Source of the DNA: Collimonas humicola
GTDB lineage: Bacteria; Pseudomonadota; Gammaproteobacteria; Burkholderiales; Burkholderiaceae_D
Length of the DNA: 64,000 bases
Assembly (NCBI RefSeq): GCF_018304945.1
Contig: NZ_JAGQEE010000002.1
Coordinates: 248,001-312,000 of the forward strand
Reading direction: 5' to 3'
The translations under genes were made by a program, and so were the position numbers. Under the pieces are notes generated by a model. The model did not search any database. It saw nothing but the letters and a program-made list of their open reading frames with translations, and was not told the DNA's origin. Each line of letters begins with the position of its first letter. Positions within the stretch are counted from its first letter, which is position 1. Shown here piece after piece: positions 42,427 to 51,297 of the stretch.

Positions 42427-42819
42427 ATGCAAACTTCGCCAAACCTGTACCGCATCGGCCGCGTCCTGCTGGCCTCGTTGTTTCTCATTTCCGGGATCCT
42501 GAAGATCACCGCCTTTTCCGGCGTGGCCGGCTACATGGCCAGCCTCGGCGTGCCGCTGGCGACCTTCGCCGTCGCCGCCACCATCGTGGTCGAAGTCGGC
42601 GGCGGCCTGTCCATCATGGCCGGCTGGAACGTGCGGCCGGTCGCCATCATTGTGGCGCTGTTCACGGTAGCGGCAACCCTGACGGCGCACCGTTTCTGGG
42701 AAGCCGATCCGGCCAATTTCCAGAACCAGCTGAACAACTTCCTGAAAAACATCTCGATCATCGGCGCGCTGCTGATGCTGGCGGCAACGGATGACGGAAG
42801 CGCGAAAAAGCCAGCGTAA
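42427..42819 (+). CDS. DoxX family membrane protein
   Basis: The product has 130 residues with four membrane helices (GRVLLASLFLISGILKITAF, LATFAVAATIVVEVGGGLSIMAG, PVAIIVALFTVAATLTAHRFW, NISIIGALLMLAA). The DoxX hallmarks are FLISGILKI and HRFWEADPANFQNQLNNFLKNISIIGALLML. It is followed 28 nt later by pirin, a frequent redox-stress pairing. Confidence 0.92.
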   Translation: MQTSPNLYRIGRVLLASLFLISGILKITAFSGVAGYMASLGVPLATFAVAATIVVEVGGGLSIMAGWNVRPVAIIVALFTVAATLTAHRFWEADPANFQNQLNNFLKNISIIGALLMLAATDDGSAKKPA

Positions 42820-42847
42820 ATAAACTCTTCAAGGAACGGAGCAAGTC

Positions 42848-43693
42848 ATGAAATTCAATCGCCAACTCGAACGCCTGGTCACCGGCATCAACACCCAGGA
42901 TGGCGCGGGTGTCAGCCTGGTGCGGGTCTTGACCAACGATCTGCAGCGCCGGCTGGATCCGTTCCTGATGCTGGACAATTTCCACTCGGACAAGCCGGAA
43001 GACTACCTGGCCGGCTTTCCCGACCATCCGCACCGCGGTTTTGAAACCGTCACCTACATGCTGGCTGGCCGCATGCGCCATCGCGACAACGCCGGCAACG
43101 AAGGCTTGCTGCAGGCCGGCGGCGTGCAGTGGATGACCGCCGGCAGCGGGCTGGTGCATTCGGAACTGCCGGAACAGGAAGACGGCCTGATGAGCGGCTT
43201 CCAGCTGTGGCTCAACCTGGCCTCGGGCGACAAGATGATCGCACCCAGCTATCGCGACCTCCAGGCCGAGCAGATTCCGCAGGTATCGCCGCGGCCTGGC
43301 GTGAAGGTGAAAGTGATTGCCGGCGAGGCTTTCGGCACCGCCGGCGCGGTGCAAAGGCCGCACACCGAGCCGCTCTACCTGGACGTGCAGCTGGACGCAG
43401 GCCAGCAGCTGGACCTGCCCATCCCGGCCGGCCACAATGCTTTCCTGTATGTGTACGAAGGCGGACTGCGCATCGGCGAAGACAGCCGCAGCGCGCCGGC
43501 AGGCCGCATGGCGATCCTGAGCAATGCCGCCGAAGCGGCCGGCGTCAGCCTGCAGGCAGAAAGCAACAGCCGCTTCCTGCTGATCGCCGGGCGGCCATTG
43601 AATGAGCCGATCGCGCAATGGGGACCGTTCGTGATGAATACCCGCGAACAGGTGGAACAGGCGATCCAGGACTTCCGGGATGGCCGGATGTAA
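42848..43693 (+). CDS. Pirin family protein
   Basis: The product has 281 residues and forms a bicupin. Metal ligands of the N-terminal cupin are His60, His62 (FPDHPHRGFETVTYML), His104 and Glu106 (GLVHSELPEQ). Bacterial pirins of this type include quercetinase-like enzymes and redox sensors. It is the second gene of the DoxX-pirin operon; AAGGAACGGAGCAAGTC lies before the ATG. Confidence 0.93.
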   Translation: MKFNRQLERLVTGINTQDGAGVSLVRVLTNDLQRRLDPFLMLDNFHSDKPEDYLAGFPDHPHRGFETVTYMLAGRMRHRDNAGNEGLLQAGGVQWMTAGSGLVHSELPEQEDGLMSGFQLWLNLASGDKMIAPSYRDLQAEQIPQVSPRPGVKVKVIAGEAFGTAGAVQRPHTEPLYLDVQLDAGQQLDLPIPAGHNAFLYVYEGGLRIGEDSRSAPAGRMAILSNAAEAAGVSLQAESNSRFLLIAGRPLNEPIAQWGPFVMNTREQVEQAIQDFRDGRM

Positions 43694-43723
43694 GCAGCCG
43701 CGACGTCGTGCTGGTCGTGCTGA

Positions 43724-43759
43724 AGCGGGTAAGGGCGCATGCCTTTACCCGCTTTTTTT
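43724..43759 (+). terminator. Intrinsic terminator after pirin
   Basis: AGCGGGTAAGGGC (43724-43736) and GCCTTTACCCGCT (43741-43753) pair with one mismatch and a 4-nt loop, followed by a run of seven T. The leftward amidohydrolase gene ends directly at 43760, so transcripts converge here. Confidence 0.9.
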
Positions 43760-45151
43760 CTAAGGCACGAACGCGCTTCGATACTTGCCGGCTACCTGTT
43801 CCAGCAATGCCTGCAGCGCGGTTTGCGGATACCAGTTGCCGTTGGCCATGACGCCCAGCGGCGTGCGCAATGTCGCCAGGTCGTCCAGCGGATTTTTCTC
43901 GGAAAGAATCAGGTCGGCGCGGCTGCCGACCTTGATCGTGCCGAACGCTTCGGCGTTGGGCAAAGACTGCCGGATCATCTCGCCCGGCACGCGGGTAGCG
44001 GCGGCGAGCGTCTGGTAGCGGCTAAGGCCGGCCTGCTCCAGCTCCTGCAGGTCATCGTGCAGCGAATAGCCGGGCACCAGGCCGGGAATCGTCGGCGCGT
44101 CGGTGCCGGCGATCAGGGCTACGCCGGCGTCCGCCATCTGCTTGGTGAAAAGCTGCAGGAATGCCAGCCTGGCGCCGAGATCGCCCTGGCGCCGGGCATA
44201 GTCTTCGCCGCGCCATTGCAGCCGGCGGTCGGGCGCCAGGTAGCGTGCTTCCGGCATCTGCAGATAGCGCTCGACCACCGCCGGCTTGCCCCATTGCCGG
44301 GCAATCGTGGCGTAGGTGTTGAGATCGGCGGTAACGAAAGCATGGTTGCGTTTGACGAAGGCGATGGCCGCCGGGATTTCGGCGCTGTCCGGCGCGGCGT
44401 CGGCCGGCACCGGTTTGCCGTCCTGGCCGGGATGAAAGAATGTCGTGTACATGAATTCTTCCGCATGCGCCACCATGACCTGGCCGGCATCGAGCTGACG
44501 TTCCAGCCCGACCGCCGTGACGCCATGGCCGACCAGCGGCATGTGCTGCTTGCGCCCTTCGTCCGCCAGCGCCGCGAAACTCTCGGGCGACAGATTGTTG
44601 TACACCTTGATGAAATCGTAACCGTTGGTTTTCGCCAGCCCGACGACGGCGCGCGCCTGCTCCGCATTGCTGACCACGAAATGGCCGTAGCGGGGCGAAC
44701 CGTCGACCATGAAACTGGCGTACACATGCGGCCCGGCGATCTTGCCGCGATTGACTTCGGGCCGGACCTGGGCGATGAAGCCGTTGGAGGCCTCGCCCAT
44801 GTTCAACACGGTAGTAACGCCATTCGCCAGGTAGACCTTGAGGTCGCCGCTGGTGTCCGAATGGGTATGCATATCGGCCAGCCCTGGCGACAGGAATGCG
44901 CTGCCATGGCCGTCGACGATGCGGGCGCCGGCGGGAATCGGCAGCGCCGCGCCGATCGCGGTAATCTTGCCGTGCTCGACCAGCACCGTTTGTCCGGGCA
45001 GGACGCGTTCCGTCTCCATCGGCAGCAGATTGACGGCGACGAAGGCGGTGACCGCAATGTTCTCTGAAGCCGGCGGCGGCGCAGCGGCTTGCGCCAGGAC
45101 CTGCGCGCACAATAAAAACAGGGGGGCTGCGATGAGGACAGGCAATTTCAA
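43760..45151 (-). CDS. Exported amidohydrolase family protein
   Basis: The product has 463 residues. The signal peptide (MKLPVLIAAPLFLLCAQVLA) ends near residue 20. The amidohydrolase metal site HTH is at His95 and His97 (PGLADMHTHSD). Later ligands are in LVGHGV and VMVAHAEEFMY, and the catalytic Asp is in LIAGTDAPTIPG. It resembles imidazolonepropionase/prolidase-like secreted amidohydrolases. The substrate is unknown. Confidence 0.88.
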   Translation of the reverse strand: MKLPVLIAAPLFLLCAQVLAQAAAPPPASENIAVTAFVAVNLLPMETERVLPGQTVLVEHGKITAIGAALPIPAGARIVDGHGSAFLSPGLADMHTHSDTSGDLKVYLANGVTTVLNMGEASNGFIAQVRPEVNRGKIAGPHVYASFMVDGSPRYGHFVVSNAEQARAVVGLAKTNGYDFIKVYNNLSPESFAALADEGRKQHMPLVGHGVTAVGLERQLDAGQVMVAHAEEFMYTTFFHPGQDGKPVPADAAPDSAEIPAAIAFVKRNHAFVTADLNTYATIARQWGKPAVVERYLQMPEARYLAPDRRLQWRGEDYARRQGDLGARLAFLQLFTKQMADAGVALIAGTDAPTIPGLVPGYSLHDDLQELEQAGLSRYQTLAAATRVPGEMIRQSLPNAEAFGTIKVGSRADLILSEKNPLDDLATLRTPLGVMANGNWYPQTALQALLEQVAGKYRSAFVP

Positions 45152-45254
45152 TTACGGTCTCCTTGTGCACGTTGATGGCCGGCGCGCAGTTTTCTTATGG
45201 GAATTATTGCGCCAAGGCATTCTAATCCATGCCGTGGAAACCGTTCGGCAGGCG

Positions 45255-45746
45255 CTACCTGCTTTCCATCGACAAGGCCAGCGTCTCCTTGATTTCCTCC
45301 ATCACCACATAGCTCTTGGACTGCGCCGCCCCCGGCAGCTGCAGCAGCATGTCGCCGAGCAGCTTGCGGTACTCCGCCATTTCCCGGATCCGCGCCTTGA
45401 TCAGGTAATCGAAATCGCCGGACACCAGATGGCATTCCAGCACTTCCGGAATGCGCAGCACTTCGCGGCGGAACTGCTCGAAGGCGTTGGCCGATTTCTG
45501 GTTCAGCGTAATCTCGACAAACACCAGCAGCTTGGCGCCGACCGCGGCGGGATTGATGCGCGCGTAATAGCCGTCGATGACGCCGTCGCGCTCCATGCGC
45601 TTGACCCGCTCGATGCAGGGCGTGATCGACAGCCCGACCTGTTCGCCCAGGTCCTTCATCGACATGCGGCCGTCCTGCTGCAGCAGGCGCAGGATGTGGC
45701 GGTCCAGCTTGTCGAGGGCGCGGTTGGATTCCTTGTAGATTCTCAT
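45255..45746 (-). CDS. dadR: Lrp/AsnC-family regulator, probable DadR
   Basis: The product has 163 residues. The N-terminal HTH is LDRHILRLLQQDGRMSMKDLGEQVGLSITPCIERVKRMERDGVIDGYYARINP. The RAM (ligand-binding) domain is AFEQFRREVLRIPEVLECHLVSGDFDYLIKARI. It is divergent from dadA, the arrangement of DadR, which activates D-alanine catabolism in response to alanine. The name is based on context. Confidence 0.88.
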   Translation of the reverse strand: MRIYKESNRALDKLDRHILRLLQQDGRMSMKDLGEQVGLSITPCIERVKRMERDGVIDGYYARINPAAVGAKLLVFVEITLNQKSANAFEQFRREVLRIPEVLECHLVSGDFDYLIKARIREMAEYRKLLGDMLLQLPGAAQSKSYVVMEEIKETLALSMESR

Positions 45747-45943
45747 GAGGGGCCTGAGGGGAAATTTTTAGTATTAATTCCTGAATTTGTCGATTTATAC
45801 AGTAACAAATGCTGGGAAATTGCTAATAGCATAGGGCTTATTACTGCAAATCAAAAACAATTCATTACTACGCATTCCGTATCGCCAGCCCGCCGGATTT
45901 CCTGCGCGCAGTAAGATACGAACAGGCGTTACGGAGATTCAAG

Positions 45944-47230
45944 ATGCGAGTACTTATCCTTGGCAGCGGCGTGGTGGGCGTCACCAGTGCTTATTACCTG
46001 GCGCGCGCCGGTCATGAAGTGACCGTGATCGACCGCCTGCCGGGCCCGGCGCAGGAAACCAGCTTCGCCAACGCCGGCCAGATCTCGCCCGGCTATGCTT
46101 CGCCGTGGGCCGCGCCCGGCATCCCGCTGAAGGCCCTGAAGTGGATGCTGCAGGAGCATGCGCCGCTCTCCATCACTCCCGACGGCACCCTGTTCCAGCT
46201 GCGCTGGATGTGGCAGATGCTGCGCAACTGCAGTTCGGCCCGCTACGCCGTCAACAAGGAACGCATGGTGCGCCTGGCGGAATACAGCCGCGACTGCTTC
46301 AAGGTCTTGCGCGCCGATACCAACATCGCCTATGAAGGCCGCCAGCTCGGCACCATGCAGGTGTTCCGCAGCCGGCAGCAGCTGGACGACGCAGCCAAGG
46401 ATATCGAAGTATTGAAAGAAACCGGCGTGCCGTTCGAACTGCTGACGCCGGACCAGCTGGCGCAGGCCGAGCCGGCGCTGGAAGCGGTCAAGCACAAGCT
46501 GAGCGGCGCCTTGCGCCTGCCCAACGATGAAACCGGCGATTGCCAGATGTTCACCACCAAACTGGCGAAAATGGCCGAGGACCTGGGCGTGCGCTTCCGC
46601 TACAACGTGCAGATCGATGCGCTGACCTTGTCCAACGGCGAAATCGCCGGCGTCCAGTGCGGCTCCGAGCACCTGCAGGCGGATAGCTACGTGGTGGCGC
46701 TGGGCGCCTACTCCACCGGCTTCCTCGGTTCGCTGGTGGATATCCCGGTGTATCCGCTGAAAGGCTATTCGATCACGGTGCCGATTGTCGATGCCGAAGC
46801 GGCGCCGGTCTCCACCATCCTCGATGAAACCTACAAGATCGCCATCACCCGTTTCGACGACCGCATCCGGGTCGGCGGCATGGCTGAAATCGTCGGCTTC
46901 AACAAGACGCTCAAGCCGAAACGCCGCGCCACGCTGGAGATGGTGGTCAACGACCTGTTCCCGGGCGCCGGCAATACCGCCGCCGCCAGCTTCTGGACCG
47001 GCTTGCGGCCGATGACGCCGGACGGCACGCCGATCGTCGGCGCCACCCATATCCGCAACCTGTTCCTCAATACCGGCCATGGCACGCTAGGCTGGACCAT
47101 GTCCTGCGGCTCGGCCCAGCTGCTGTCGGACCTGATTTCCGGCAAGCGGCCGGCGATCGCCGCGGATGACCTGGCGGTCGGCCGCTACAGCAAGGACTTC
47201 GGACAAACGGCGCATCCCGCCTATGCCTGA
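45944..47230 (+). CDS. dadA: D-amino-acid dehydrogenase, small subunit
   Basis: The product has 428 residues (E. coli 432). The FAD-binding dinucleotide fold is [58 protein letters not shown] and [42 protein letters not shown] are diagnostic for DadA. It oxidises D-alanine to pyruvate at the inner membrane, passing electrons to quinone. It is followed 69 nt later by the racemase. Confidence 0.96.
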   Translation: MRVLILGSGVVGVTSAYYLARAGHEVTVIDRLPGPAQETSFANAGQISPGYASPWAAPGIPLKALKWMLQEHAPLSITPDGTLFQLRWMWQMLRNCSSARYAVNKERMVRLAEYSRDCFKVLRADTNIAYEGRQLGTMQVFRSRQQLDDAAKDIEVLKETGVPFELLTPDQLAQAEPALEAVKHKLSGALRLPNDETGDCQMFTTKLAKMAEDLGVRFRYNVQIDALTLSNGEIAGVQCGSEHLQADSYVVALGAYSTGFLGSLVDIPVYPLKGYSITVPIVDAEAAPVSTILDETYKIAITRFDDRIRVGGMAEIVGFNKTLKPKRRATLEMVVNDLFPGAGNTAAASFWTGLRPMTPDGTPIVGATHIRNLFLNTGHGTLGWTMSCGSAQLLSDLISGKRPAIAADDLAVGRYSKDFGQTAHPAYA

Positions 47231-47299
47231 GACGCCCCAGGCCGGCGTGCAGCAAATGTGATCCACACAGTTTTTTGAGCGATTTTTGAGCGAGACCCG

Positions 47300-48406
47300 A
47301 TGAACCCACAAGCAGCACATGCCGGCGCAATCCTCACAGTCGACCTGGATGCGGTGCGCAGCAACTACCGCCTGCTCAGGCAGCAGGCCGGCAAGGCCGC
47401 CTGCGCCGCTGCCGTCAAGGCCAATGCCTACGGCCTGGGCGCCGACAAGGTCGGACCGGCGCTGGCGGCGGAAGGCTGCCGCCATTTCTTCGTGGCGCAT
47501 CTGGATGAAGGCATCGCACTGCGTCCGCACCTGCCCGCCACCGCCGAGATTTTCGTCCTGCATGGCGCGCCGCCCGGCACTGAGCGTGAACTGATCGCCC
47601 ACGGCCTGACCCCGGTGCTCAACAGCCTGCAGCAGATCGCAGCCTGGCATGCGCTGGCGCAAACCCTGCAGCGGCCGCTGCCGGCCATTTTCCAGGTCGA
47701 CACAGGCATGTCGCGCATGGGCTTGCCGGCGGCAGAAGCGGAAGCCTGGCTGGCCAATCCTGCCTTCATGAAAAGCATCCCGCCGCTGTTCCTGATGAGC
47801 CACCTGGCCTGCGCCGAGCATCAAGGCCACGAGATGAACGCCAGCCAGCTGGCGCGCTTCAAGGCCTGGCGCCAGCGCCTGCCGCAGGTCGCCGCCAGCC
47901 TGGCCAATTCTTCCGGCATCTTTCTCGGCCCCGACTATCAGTTCGACCTGGTGCGTCCGGGCGCGGCGCTGTACGGCATCGCGCCGGTGGCCGGCGCCGC
48001 CAATCCCCTGCAGCCGGTCGTGGCGCTGCATGGCCGCATCATCCAGAGCCGCACCATCCAGCGCGGCGACCACGTCGGCTACGGCATCAGCTATAGCGCC
48101 ACCGAGGAACGGCAGATCGCCACCGTCGGCGTCGGCTATGCCGACGGCTGGCTGCGCAGCATGAGCAACCGCGGCATCGCCTTCATCGACGGCCAGCCGG
48201 CGCCGATGGTCGGCACGGTCTCCATGGATTCGATCACCATCGATGTCACCGGCATCGCCGCCGAGCGCGTGCAGGCCGGGGCGCTGGTGGAGCTGATCGG
48301 TCCGCATCGCGCGGTGGACGACGTGGCGCGGCTGGCCGGCAGCATCGGCTATGAAATCCTGACCGGCCTCGGGCGCCGCTATTACCGGGAATACATCGGC
48401 AGCTGA
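47300..48406 (+). CDS. dadX: Alanine racemase (catabolic, DadX-type)
   Basis: The product has 368 residues. The PLP lysine is Lys40 (AAVKANAYGLG). The catalytic Tyr lies in HVGYGISYSATEE, and TGMSRMGLP and SMDSITIDVTG are conserved. The position after dadA indicates the catabolic racemase, converting L- to D-alanine for DadA. A hairpin terminator follows. Confidence 0.95.
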   Translation: MNPQAAHAGAILTVDLDAVRSNYRLLRQQAGKAACAAAVKANAYGLGADKVGPALAAEGCRHFFVAHLDEGIALRPHLPATAEIFVLHGAPPGTERELIAHGLTPVLNSLQQIAAWHALAQTLQRPLPAIFQVDTGMSRMGLPAAEAEAWLANPAFMKSIPPLFLMSHLACAEHQGHEMNASQLARFKAWRQRLPQVAASLANSSGIFLGPDYQFDLVRPGAALYGIAPVAGAANPLQPVVALHGRIIQSRTIQRGDHVGYGISYSATEERQIATVGVGYADGWLRSMSNRGIAFIDGQPAPMVGTVSMDSITIDVTGIAAERVQAGALVELIGPHRAVDDVARLAGSIGYEILTGLGRRYYREYIGS

Positions 48407-48419
48407 CATGGCCCGCAGC

Positions 48420-48447
48420 GCGGGCAGAAAATCTGCCCGCACGTTTT
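48420..48447 (+). terminator. Terminator after dadX
   Basis: GCGGGCAG (48420-48427) and CTGCCCGC (48433-48440) pair perfectly around a 5-nt loop and are followed by ACGTTTT. Confidence 0.75.
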
Positions 48448-48507
48448 CCCTCTCATGGCGCCAAAGTCGTAGAATCAACTACTTCTGTCACTTTCCCCTT
48501 CGCCGCC

Positions 48508-49746
48508 ATGACTAACACAGCGTTATCCGCAGAGCTCGCCAGCTGGATCGACAGCCACTTTGACGAAGAAGTCGGGTTCCTGCAAAAGATCGTCCGCATC
48601 CCCACCGACACCCCGCCCGGCAACAACGCGCCGCACGCCGATGCGGTGGCCGAGCTGATCGCGGCCTGGGGCTGGCAGGCAGAGAAGCACCCGGTGCCGG
48701 CCGCCACCGTCAAGGACTACGGCATGGAGAGCATCACCAACCTGATCGTCCGCCGCCGATATGCCGGCGCCGGTCCGACGCTGGCGTTGAACGCCCATGG
48801 CGACGTAGTGCCGCCGGGCGAAGGCTGGAGCAAGCAGCCGTATGGCGGCGAGATCGAAAACGGCCGCATCTACGGCCGCGCCACCACGGTCTCCAAAGGC
48901 GACTTCGCCACCTATATTTTCGCGGTGCGGGCGCTGGAAGCGCTGGGCGTGCCGCTCAAGGGCGCGCTGGAACTGCACTTCACCTACGACGAAGAATTCG
49001 GCGGCTTGCTCGGGCCGGCCTGGCTGCTCGAAAACCAGTTGACCAAGCCCGACCTGGTGATCGGTCCCGGCTTCAGCTACAACGTCGTCACTGCCCATAA
49101 CGCTTGCCTGCAGTTTGAAGTCACGGTGCATGGCAAGGCTACCCACGGCTCGATGCCGGAAACCGGCCATGACGCCCTGCAGGCCGCCACCAAGGTGCTG
49201 CAGGCGATCTACGCCAAGCTGCCCGAGCTGAAAAAAATCAGTTCGGCGATTCCCGGCATCACCCATCCCACCATGATCGTCGGCCGCATCGACGGCGGCA
49301 CCAACACCAATGTGGTGCCGGGCAAAGTGGTGCTGAAGATGGACCGCCGCATGATTCCTGAAGAAGATCCGGCCGCGGTCGAGGCCGAGGTGCGGGCCAT
49401 GATCGCCGCCGCGGTCGACGGCTTGCCCGGCATCCGGGTCGAGATCAAGCGCCTGCTGCTGGCGCGCGCGCTGCGTCCCCTGCCGGGCCACGAAAAACTG
49501 CTGGCCAGCGTGCAGGCCAATGCGCTGGCGGTGCTGGGCGAAGCGATCCCGGCCAATGGATCGGCGCTCTACACCGACGCCAGGCTGTACGGCGAGCATG
49601 GGATTCCGGTCGTGCTGTACGGCGCCGGCCCGCGCACCCTGATGGAATCCAACGCCAAGCAAGCCGATGAAAACCTGGCGCTGGATGACTTGCGCAAGGC
49701 CACCAAGGTGATCGCCATGACGCTGCTGGATTTCCTGGCAGCGTAA
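48508..49746 (+). CDS. M20-family metallopeptidase (ArgE/DapE-like)
   Basis: The product has 412 residues. Zinc ligands are His97 (LNAHGDVVPPG, with Asp99) and the catalytic Glu pair 162-163 (FTYDEEFGG). There are later ligands in ALYTDARLYGEHGIPVVLYGAGP. A dimerisation domain lies in between (HGKATHGSMPETGHDALQAATKVL). It is a cytoplasmic amidohydrolase or dipeptidase; the exact substrate (acyl amino acid or dipeptide) cannot be told. Confidence 0.9.
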   Translation: MTNTALSAELASWIDSHFDEEVGFLQKIVRIPTDTPPGNNAPHADAVAELIAAWGWQAEKHPVPAATVKDYGMESITNLIVRRRYAGAGPTLALNAHGDVVPPGEGWSKQPYGGEIENGRIYGRATTVSKGDFATYIFAVRALEALGVPLKGALELHFTYDEEFGGLLGPAWLLENQLTKPDLVIGPGFSYNVVTAHNACLQFEVTVHGKATHGSMPETGHDALQAATKVLQAIYAKLPELKKISSAIPGITHPTMIVGRIDGGTNTNVVPGKVVLKMDRRMIPEEDPAAVEAEVRAMIAAAVDGLPGIRVEIKRLLLARALRPLPGHEKLLASVQANALAVLGEAIPANGSALYTDARLYGEHGIPVVLYGAGPRTLMESNAKQADENLALDDLRKATKVIAMTLLDFLAA

Positions 49747-49955
49747 ACCGCTATTTGCTGGCGGCTGCGGAAAACGGCCGCCGGCGCCTCACGCCGGGGA
49801 GCGGCCGGCAGAAATCCCGAGGTTCCTGTAACATAAGCATTCGCTTGCGCGCACAAAGCATTTTTTCGCAACCGCCCGGCAGTTCCTGCCAGCGCATTCC
49901 ACCCGCTTCAAATATTTAACCCGGCGCCGGCAACTGGCGCAACCCTAAGCATTCC

Positions 49956-51194
49956 ATGACAAACACAACCGCAACTTCAGCACCGGAGAGATTGCTCCCG
50001 GGCTGGCTCTTATTGCTTGGCGCATTGACCGCCATCGGCTCGCTCTCCATCGACATGTATCTGCCGAGCTTCCCTACCATCGCGCAACAGTTCGGGGTCG
50101 GCAGCAACCTGGTGCAGCTGACCCTGGCCGCCTTCCTGGTCGGGCTGGCGGTCGGCCAGATGTTCTACGGACCATTGAGCGACCGCTTCGGCCGCAAGCC
50201 GCCGCTGTATGTCGGCATGACCTTGTACCTGCTGGGTTCGCTGGCTTGCATGGTGTCGCAGGACGTGACGGCGCTGATACTGTTCCGCTTCCTGCAAGGC
50301 CTGGGCGGCTGCGCCGGCATGGTGATCGGCCGCGCAGTGATCCGCGACCGTCTCGGCACCACCGGCGCCGCCAGGGCCTTCTCGCTGATGATGCTGGTGA
50401 TGGGCCTGGCGCCTATCCTGGCGCCGCTGATCGGCGGCGCCGTGCTCAAGCTGTGGGGCTGGCGCGTGATCTTCGGCGGCCTGGCCGGCTTCGGCCTGTT
50501 CTGCCTGCTGGCGATCCACTACACCATGCAGGAAACGCTGGACCGCCACAAGGCCGAACCGCTGCACCTGGGGCGCACCCTGAAGCAATACGGCCGCCTG
50601 CTGCTGGACCGCCAGTTCGTCGCCTATAGCCTGGTCGGCGGCCTGATCCAGGGCGGCATGTTTGCCTACATCACCGGTTCTTCCTTCGTGCTGATCGAAC
50701 TGCACGGCATCAAGCCCGAGCATTTCGGTTTCGTCTTCGGCACCAATGCCTTCGGCCTGATCGCCGCATCGCAGGTCAACGCCCGCCTGGTCGGGCGCTA
50801 CTCGCTCGACGCCATCCTCGGCCGCGCGCTGTGGATACCCGCCATGCTGAGCCTGAGCGTGGCGCTGCTGGTAGCCTGCGGCGTCAACAGCCTGCCGGTG
50901 CTGCTGATCGGCTTCTTCGGCTTCCTCGCCAGCTACGGCTTCATCAGCCCGAACGCATCCGCCATCGCCTTGTCGCAGCAGGGCAAGCAGGCCGGCGTGG
51001 CGTCGGCGCTGATGGGCACCCTGCAGTTCGCGCTCGGCATCACTTCCGGCATCAGCATGAGCCTGTGGCATGACGGCACGGCATTGCCGCTGATGGTAGT
51101 GATGGCGATCTGCGGCGTCGGCGGCTTGCTGCTGCACCGCTTCGCCGCACGGCCGGAGCATCAGCGTCTGTTGCGCAGCAAACCTCATGCCTGA
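49956..51194 (+). CDS. Bcr/CflA-type MFS multidrug efflux transporter
   Basis: The product has 412 residues with 12 membrane helices. The Bcr/CflA signature is at the start (LTAIGSLSIDMYLPSFPTIAQQFG). MFS motif A is GPLSDRFGRKPPLYVG, and motif C-like sequence lies in MGLAPILAPLIGGAVLKLWGWRVIF. It is a drug:proton antiporter in the inner membrane. The start at 49956 follows 209 nt of gene-free sequence. Confidence 0.93.
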   Translation: MTNTTATSAPERLLPGWLLLLGALTAIGSLSIDMYLPSFPTIAQQFGVGSNLVQLTLAAFLVGLAVGQMFYGPLSDRFGRKPPLYVGMTLYLLGSLACMVSQDVTALILFRFLQGLGGCAGMVIGRAVIRDRLGTTGAARAFSLMMLVMGLAPILAPLIGGAVLKLWGWRVIFGGLAGFGLFCLLAIHYTMQETLDRHKAEPLHLGRTLKQYGRLLLDRQFVAYSLVGGLIQGGMFAYITGSSFVLIELHGIKPEHFGFVFGTNAFGLIAASQVNARLVGRYSLDAILGRALWIPAMLSLSVALLVACGVNSLPVLLIGFFGFLASYGFISPNASAIALSQQGKQAGVASALMGTLQFALGITSGISMSLWHDGTALPLMVVMAICGVGGLLLHRFAARPEHQRLLRSKPHA

Positions 51195-51223
51195 ACAAGG
51201 AATCGATGCATGAATCTGATCCG

Positions 51224-51262
51224 TAAAAAAAGAGGCAACGGCCGTAATTGCGCCGTTGCCTC
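51224..51262 (-). terminator. Terminator of the alpha-galactoside operon
   Basis: GAGGCAACGGC (51232-51242) and GCCGTTGCCTC (51252-51262) are perfect 11-bp arms with a 9-nt loop. Read leftward the stem is followed by eight T (51231-51224). It lies 36 nt past the alpha-galactosidase stop codon. It can also stop the convergent efflux gene. Confidence 0.9.
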
Positions 51263-51297
51263 AACCCGCGGAGATCCGGCAAGACCTCTACGCCCGG